DNA of 9,091 nt from Lachnospiraceae bacterium (GTDB taxonomy: Bacteria > Bacillota_A > Clostridia > Lachnospirales > Lachnospiraceae): positions 1 to 9,091 of the forward strand of contig JAFUEG010000258.1 of assembly GCA_017464045.1 (NCBI GenBank). The letters are read 5' to 3'. Under the pieces are notes generated by a model. That model was given only the letters and a program-made list of their open reading frames with translations. It was not told the origin of the DNA and did not search any database. Positions 5,068-9,091 of the stretch are shown piece after piece. A program made the translations under genes and the position numbers. Every line of letters starts with the position of its first letter. Position 1 is the first letter of the stretch.

Positions 5068-5604
5068 TTATTCTATCGAAAGCGGCTGATCCCACAATAC
5101 AACTTCGTTACTTTCAAGAGATTTTTGCACATCTATAATTCTTTGATTAGAAGATCCTCTAAATCTAAGCTTTAAATCCTTCAGTTCCTCTACAAATTTT
5201 CCATCAACGAGTATATCTATATATTTTATCATTTCTCTTGTTTCAGGCCATTTGACCATCATCTTTTCTTTAATATCCTTATCAAATAAAAATCCTGTAT
5301 AACACCAAACATCCTTATTAGGAAGTTCTTCCTTTATCCTTCTTAAAAGCGGTAAAACCCCCTGCTGATTTACATATTCAAACGGTTCTCCTCCAAGAAG
5401 TGAAAACCCCTTGATATGTGCCGGTCTTAATTCTTCTATTATTTCGTCCATTTCCTTTTCAGTAAAAAGATTTCCGTAGGCAAAATCCCATGTTTCAGGA
5501 TTAAAACACCCCTTGCAATGATGATTACATCCTGAAACAAAAAGAGAAACTCTTATACCCGGTCCATTTGCTAGATCTATCCTCTTTATATCTGCGTAGT
5601 TCAT
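5068..5604 (-). CDS. nrdG: Anaerobic ribonucleoside-triphosphate reductase activating protein
   Basis: NrdG is a radical-SAM enzyme that uses a 4Fe-4S cluster and S-adenosylmethionine to form the glycyl radical on NrdD. The 178-residue protein has the cluster motif CNHHCKGC (Cys26, Cys30, Cys33) after the N-terminal GPGIRVSLFVSG stretch, and the SAM-contacting GGEPF motif (71-75). Length and order are normal for the family. The start is fixed by GGGAGG nine bases upstream (5614-5619). It lies 145 bp behind nrdD on the same strand, and that gap carries two hairpins, so it probably shares the NrdR-controlled nrdD transcript at a reduced level. Confidence 0.96.
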   Translation of the reverse strand: MNYADIKRIDLANGPGIRVSLFVSGCNHHCKGCFNPETWDFAYGNLFTEKEMDEIIEELRPAHIKGFSLLGGEPFEYVNQQGVLPLLRRIKEELPNKDVWCYTGFLFDKDIKEKMMVKWPETREMIKYIDILVDGKFVEELKDLKLRFRGSSNQRIIDVQKSLESNEVVLWDQPLSIE

Positions 5605-5637
5605 ATGTAAAATCCTCCCAAAAGCCTTTAGGCTAAA

Positions 5638-5671
5638 ATACCTAAGTCCTGATTACTCAAGACTTAGGTAT
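5638..5671 (-). promoter_or_regulatory. Strong intergenic hairpin between nrdD and nrdG (partial terminator or RNA processing element)
   Basis: On the minus strand ATACCTAAGTC and GACTTAGGTAT extend through a U-G pair and TGA/TCA to a 15-bp stem with loop GTAA, followed by only TTTT. A second small hairpin, AGCC-TAAA-GGCT with TTTT after it (5623-5634), ends just before the nrdG ribosome binding site. The short T tracts suggest leaky termination or a 3' stabilising structure for nrdD mRNA. Confidence 0.6.
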
Positions 5672-5749
5672 GAAATTTAATCTTATTTGATGAATTTCGA
5701 CCTTTGAAATCATCGTGTAAATTATCCCCACTTTTTCAAGGTCTTTTAA

Positions 5750-7876
5750 TTACAGATGCAGCACTCTTGACTTTATCTCTTTTGTCTTTCCGACATTCCA
5801 GAAATTCTCGCCAAGGTAACCGCAGGTACGTCTTGTTACATTCATCTTGGAATGATCCTTGTTACCGCACTGTGGGCACTCCCACTCATTATCATCATTG
5901 ATGATTATCTCTCCGTCAAATCCGCATACATGACAGTAATCTGATTTAGTATTAAACTCTGCATACTGAATATTGTCATATATGAATCTTACTACCTCTT
6001 CAAGAGCCTCAAGATTATTTCTCATATTTGGAATCTCTACATATGAGATTGCACCACCGGAAGAAATCTTCTGGAACTGGCTCTCAAATCTGAACTTACT
6101 GAAGGCATCAATCTTCTCGCGTACATCGACATGATACGAATTAGTATAATAACCCTTATCAGTAACATCAGGTATAGTACCGAATCTCTCCTGGTCAATT
6201 CTTGCAAATCTGTAGCAAAGGCTCTCTGCAGGTGTTCCGTAAAGTCCGAATCCAAGTCCGGTCTCTGCCTTCCACTTATCACATGTGGTACGAAGCTTCT
6301 TCATAAGCTTAAGTGCAAATGCCTCGCCATCCGGTTCTGTATGGCTTACGCCTGTGATAAGCTTGGTAGCCTCATATACACCTATATATCCAAGTGAAAT
6401 AGTTGAATAACCATCTAAAAGAAGCGGATCAATCTTTTCGCCCTTCTTAAGTCTTGCTATAGCACCGTACTGCCAATGAACAGGACTTACATCTGAGGTT
6501 ATACCCATAAGAGCATTGTGTCTGCACATAAGCGCTTCATAGCAAAGCTCAAGTCTTTCATCAAGTATCTTCCAAAACTTGTCCTCGTCACCCTTTGCAA
6601 GGATACCAATCTGAGGAAGGTTCAGACTTACAACACCCTGATTGAAACGTCCTTCCCACTTATAATTACCGTTTTCATCCTTCCAAGGAGAAAGGAATGA
6701 ACGACAGCCCATAGGTGAGAATACATTTCCTTCATAGTTTTCTCTCATCTTTTTAGCTGAGATATAATCAGGATAAAGTCTCTTTGCTGAACACTTAACA
6801 GCCATCTGAGTAATATAATCATACTTGCCGCCCTTTAAGCAGTTATGCTCATCAAGAACATATACCAACTTAGGGAATGCAGGCGTAACATATACGCCCT
6901 TTTCATTTTTGATTCCTTCAAGCCTCTGACGAAGAATCTCTTCTATTATAGTTGCATTTTCCTCAATGTACTCATCCTGTGGATCAAGATTAAGGAAAAG
7001 TGTAACAAATGGCGACTGTCCGTTAGTAGTCATCAAAGTATTTATCTGATACTGAATAGTCTGTACACCGGAACGGAGCTCGTCATTTAATCTTTCCTGA
7101 GCCATCTGTTCAAGAATCTCATCATCTATCTTATCACCATACTCTTCAACAAGTCTTCCTTTATACTTATTGTAGCTCTTACGGAGATACTTGCCTAAGC
7201 ACTTTATATCAACTGATTGTCCACCATACTGTGAGCTTGCAACAGATGAAATAATCTGTGTCATAACAGTACATGCAACCTGAAAGCTCTTAGGACTTTC
7301 AATAAGCTTTCCGTTCATAACAGTACCGTTGTCAAGCATATCACTTATATTGATAAGACAGCAGTTAAATATCGGCTGAAGAAAATAATCTGCATCATGG
7401 AAATGAATTGCGCCTTCCTCATGTGCCTTTGAAATCTTCTCAGGAAGAAGAATTCTCTTAGTAAGATCCTTTGATACCTCACCTGCTATAAGGTCTCTCT
7501 GAGTAGAGGCAACAGTTGCATTCTTGTTGGAATTTTCCTCCATGACATCCTTATTGCGATTCTGAATAAGACTCAGTATCGAATCATCAGTAGTGTTGGC
7601 CTTACGGACAAGCTCTCTGGTATATCTATATATAATGTAGGTCTTTGCGAGCACAAACTTACGATCATCCATGAGTTTTTGCTCGATGATGTCCTGAATA
7701 TCCTCTACCAACATTCTCTTACGATTTTTTGCTTCAATCCCCTGAACGATTTCTTCGATTTTTTCATCTGAGATTTTTTCACACGGTTCTACCTCAGCGT
7801 TTGCCTTCTGAATGGCTGTAACAATTTTTGAACGGTCATAGGTTACGGTATGACCATCTCTTTTAATAACCTTCAT
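5750..7876 (-). CDS. nrdD: Anaerobic (class III) ribonucleoside-triphosphate reductase
   Basis: The 708-residue glycyl-radical enzyme reduces ribonucleoside triphosphates to deoxyribonucleotides under anoxia. An N-terminal ATP-cone (about 1-95, starting MKVIKRDGHTVTYDRSKIV) provides allosteric control. The central barrel follows, with the SQYGGQS, HFHDADYF and SPVHW segments typical of NrdD. The C terminus has four zinc-site cysteines (Cys648, Cys651, Cys667, Cys670) and the radical loop RRTCGYLG, with Gly686 as the expected radical site. The chosen ATG at 7876 has AGGAG seven bases upstream; an in-frame TTG six codons earlier would place this ribosome site inside the gene, so it is rejected. 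It is the first gene of nrdD-nrdG and its promoter is overlapped by an NrdR-type box. Confidence 0.97.
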   Translation of the reverse strand: MKVIKRDGHTVTYDRSKIVTAIQKANAEVEPCEKISDEKIEEIVQGIEAKNRKRMLVEDIQDIIEQKLMDDRKFVLAKTYIIYRYTRELVRKANTTDDSILSLIQNRNKDVMEENSNKNATVASTQRDLIAGEVSKDLTKRILLPEKISKAHEEGAIHFHDADYFLQPIFNCCLINISDMLDNGTVMNGKLIESPKSFQVACTVMTQIISSVASSQYGGQSVDIKCLGKYLRKSYNKYKGRLVEEYGDKIDDEILEQMAQERLNDELRSGVQTIQYQINTLMTTNGQSPFVTLFLNLDPQDEYIEENATIIEEILRQRLEGIKNEKGVYVTPAFPKLVYVLDEHNCLKGGKYDYITQMAVKCSAKRLYPDYISAKKMRENYEGNVFSPMGCRSFLSPWKDENGNYKWEGRFNQGVVSLNLPQIGILAKGDEDKFWKILDERLELCYEALMCRHNALMGITSDVSPVHWQYGAIARLKKGEKIDPLLLDGYSTISLGYIGVYEATKLITGVSHTEPDGEAFALKLMKKLRTTCDKWKAETGLGFGLYGTPAESLCYRFARIDQERFGTIPDVTDKGYYTNSYHVDVREKIDAFSKFRFESQFQKISSGGAISYVEIPNMRNNLEALEEVVRFIYDNIQYAEFNTKSDYCHVCGFDGEIIINDDNEWECPQCGNKDHSKMNVTRRTCGYLGENFWNVGKTKEIKSRVLHL

Positions 7877-7926
7877 AGTACATCTCCTAAACAATTATTG
7901 GAAAATAAATCCCCTTGCAAGAACAT

Positions 7927-7955
7927 ATTATAGCACCACGTTTTTACTTTGTCTA
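7927..7955 (-). promoter_or_regulatory. Promoter of nrdDG
   Basis: On the minus strand TAGACA (7950-7955, five of six) and a perfect TATAAT (7927-7932) are spaced by 17 bp. The start is expected near 7920, leaving a leader of about 44 bases. The -35 hexamer overlaps the proximal NrdR-type box. Confidence 0.85.
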
Positions 7956-7968
7956 CTAAATATTGTGT
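7953..7968 (-). promoter_or_regulatory. NrdR box, promoter-proximal
   Basis: The 16-bp site reads CTACTAAATATTGTGT on the plus strand and matches the published NrdR-box pattern (acaCwAtATaTwGTgt, as I recall it) at 13 of 16 positions, including the whole ATATTGTGT half. It covers part of the nrdD -35 element, a position suited to repression. NrdR is the ATP-cone repressor of ribonucleotide reductase genes; its gene is not in this window. Confidence 0.75.
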
Positions 7969-7983
7969 TTTTTTCTGAATATT

Positions 7984-7999
7984 TCTCAAGATATTGTTA
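7984..7999 (-). promoter_or_regulatory. NrdR box, distal
   Basis: TCTCAAGATATTGTTA matches the NrdR-box pattern at about 11 of 16 positions, keeping the CAA and ATATTGT core. It starts exactly 31 bp from the proximal box, three helical turns, which is the usual spacing of paired NrdR boxes. This spacing is the main support for the weaker site. Confidence 0.62.
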
Positions 8000-8144
8000 T
8001 TTTTTGACTTTTTAATCAAGAAAATGTGTAAAAGTGTGAAATTAGTATGAATTCAAATTATTTCCCACTTTATGTTTATCTAAAAGTGTGATATAAAGTT
8101 AAGGAACAATTTATCATACTTTAATACGGAAGGAAATAGTTATT
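8000..8144. promoter_or_regulatory. Divergent upstream region of the lipoprotein gene, with repeated TAAAAGTGTGA words
   Basis: TAAAAGTGTGAAAT (8029-8042) and TAAAAGTGTGATAT (8081-8094) are direct repeats 52 bp apart, and CCCACTTTAT (8064-8073) between them is a partial inverted copy. The second repeat runs into TATAAA (8092-8097), a likely -10 element with a poor -35. An alternative is TTGACT (8004-8009) with TGTAAA 17 bp on. GGAAGGA at 8128-8134 is the ribosome binding site. Confidence 0.45.
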
Positions 8145-9091
8145 ATGAAAAAAATGAAAAAAATAAGCAGAATTCTCATTCTTACCATGGGACTTGTACT
8201 GCTTAGCGGCTGTGGAAATGAAAACAGCGAAAGAAGATTAAACAATATGGTAAAAAAATACTCCAAATACTGTACTCTTGGTGATTACAAGGGCATCGAA
8301 TACAACGCTGTGTCAACAGAAATAACTGATGATATGATTAATCAGCAGGTAGACAGCCTTTTATCTTCGTATGCAACTACTAATTCATTAACCACAGGAA
8401 CAGCAAAGCTCGGAGACACTGTTAACATTGATTTTGTCGGAAGCGTTGATGGAGTTGAATTTGATGGCGGCAACTCAGGAGGAGCAGGCTATGATCTCAC
8501 TCTTGGTTCAGGTACATTTATCGATGATTTTGAGGACCAGATTGTTGGTCACTCGGTAGGTGATAAATTTGACGTCACCGCAACATTTCCTGATGATTAC
8601 ACACCAAACCCTGATTTAGCCGGTGTAGAAGCCGTTTTTGCAGTAACTCTTAATTCTATACAGGAAACAGTATATCCGGAATACACCGATGCATTTGTAG
8701 CATCTAATACTGATGCGTCATCAATTGCCGAGTATGAACAGCAGATTCGCGATAATCTCACTGAGAGCTACAAATCAAGCGATGAAACAACCAACAAAAA
8801 TACTCTTATTACAACTGTAATTGATAATGCAACCATAAATGAATATCCAACTCAAGATATGGAAGAACTAATAAATTCAACTATTTCCGAAGTGGAATCA
8901 TATGCAAAAAATTACAGTACAGACCTCGCAACATATGTCTCTGTTTACTATGGATTTTCCAGTGAAGATGATTTTAGAGAATATATAAGTACCATGGTCG
9001 AAAACTATATGAAGGAAAAAATAGTTATATGTGCCATAGCAGATGCCGAAAGCATCTACGCTGATTCAGATGAAATAGATGCTAAAAAGAA
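8145..9091 (+). CDS. Lipoprotein with trigger-factor-type FKBP peptidyl-prolyl isomerase domain (3' end outside window)
   Basis: The open frame gives 315 residues before the right edge. The N terminus MKKMKKISRILILTMG leads to the lipobox LLSGC with Cys23, so the protein is predicted to be lipidated and held on the outer face of the membrane. After a short linker and helix, residues about 90-178 (GDTVNIDFVGSVDGVEFDGG, LGSGTFIDDFEDQIVGHSVGD, TFPDDY) match the FKBP domain of trigger factor. A helical stretch follows, like the trigger-factor C-terminal chaperone arms. The ribosome-docking N-terminal domain of trigger factor is absent and replaced by the signal peptide. The likely role is folding of exported proteins, analogous to PrsA; this is inference. 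GGAAGGA lies 10 bases before the ATG at 8145; Met4 is a possible alternative start. It is transcribed divergently from nrdD. Confidence 0.9.
   Translation, partial: MKKMKKISRILILTMGLVLLSGCGNENSERRLNNMVKKYSKYCTLGDYKGIEYNAVSTEITDDMINQQVDSLLSSYATTNSLTTGTAKLGDTVNIDFVGSVDGVEFDGGNSGGAGYDLTLGSGTFIDDFEDQIVGHSVGDKFDVTATFPDDYTPNPDLAGVEAVFAVTLNSIQETVYPEYTDAFVASNTDASSIAEYEQQIRDNLTESYKSSDETTNKNTLITTVIDNATINEYPTQDMEELINSTISEVESYAKNYSTDLATYVSVYYGFSSEDDFREYISTMVENYMKEKIVICAIADAESIYADSDEIDAKK

Overview
The window looks like chromosome of a low-GC, strictly anaerobic Firmicute, most likely a Lachnospiraceae-type Clostridium relative. The signs are AT-rich intergenic DNA, consensus sigma-A promoters, strong GGAGG-type ribosome binding sites, an oxygen-sensitive class III ribonucleotide reductase with its activase, a PPi-type phosphofructokinase, and a Gram-positive lipoprotein. 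The genus cannot be fixed from the sequence alone.

Layout, left to right. (1) 1-757, minus: 5' part of an unrecognised membrane-anchored extracytoplasmic protein that runs off the left edge. (2) 777-977, minus: a structured RNA best read as 6S RNA, with a near-perfect promoter and no visible terminator before the gene at 757. (3) 1021-3058: a small accessory island of about 2 kb next to tRNA-Leu(CAG). It holds a tyrosine recombinase that has lost its N-terminal domains (1189-1923) and a complete type III toxin-antitoxin locus: promoter at 2798-2826, 2.8 copies of a 41-nt antitoxin repeat at 2642-2755, terminator at 2595-2626, and a ToxN/AbiQ-family endoribonuclease at 2029-2577. The island is bounded by two composite repeats that start with the last 12 bases of the tRNA-Leu gene and carry a hairpin whose arms differ but stay paired. 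(4) 3096-3222, minus: tRNA-Leu(CAG) with its own promoter and terminator. (5) 3233-7876, minus: housekeeping block nrdD - nrdG - dut - pfp, headed by a consensus promoter overlapped by two NrdR-type boxes exactly 31 bp apart. (6) 8145-9091, plus: divergent gene for a lipoprotein with a trigger-factor-type FKBP domain, running off the right edge.

How it fits together: NrdD/NrdG make dNTPs anaerobically and Dut removes dUTP and supplies dUMP, so three neighbouring genes serve DNA precursor supply; pfp is glycolytic and lies 21 bp behind dut. The island is the most interesting part: a phage-defence or stabilisation module (type III TA, known in AbiQ and ToxIN to act by abortive infection) carried on what looks like a decayed mini integrative element at a tRNA gene. 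No CRISPR array, rRNA or complete insertion sequence was seen.
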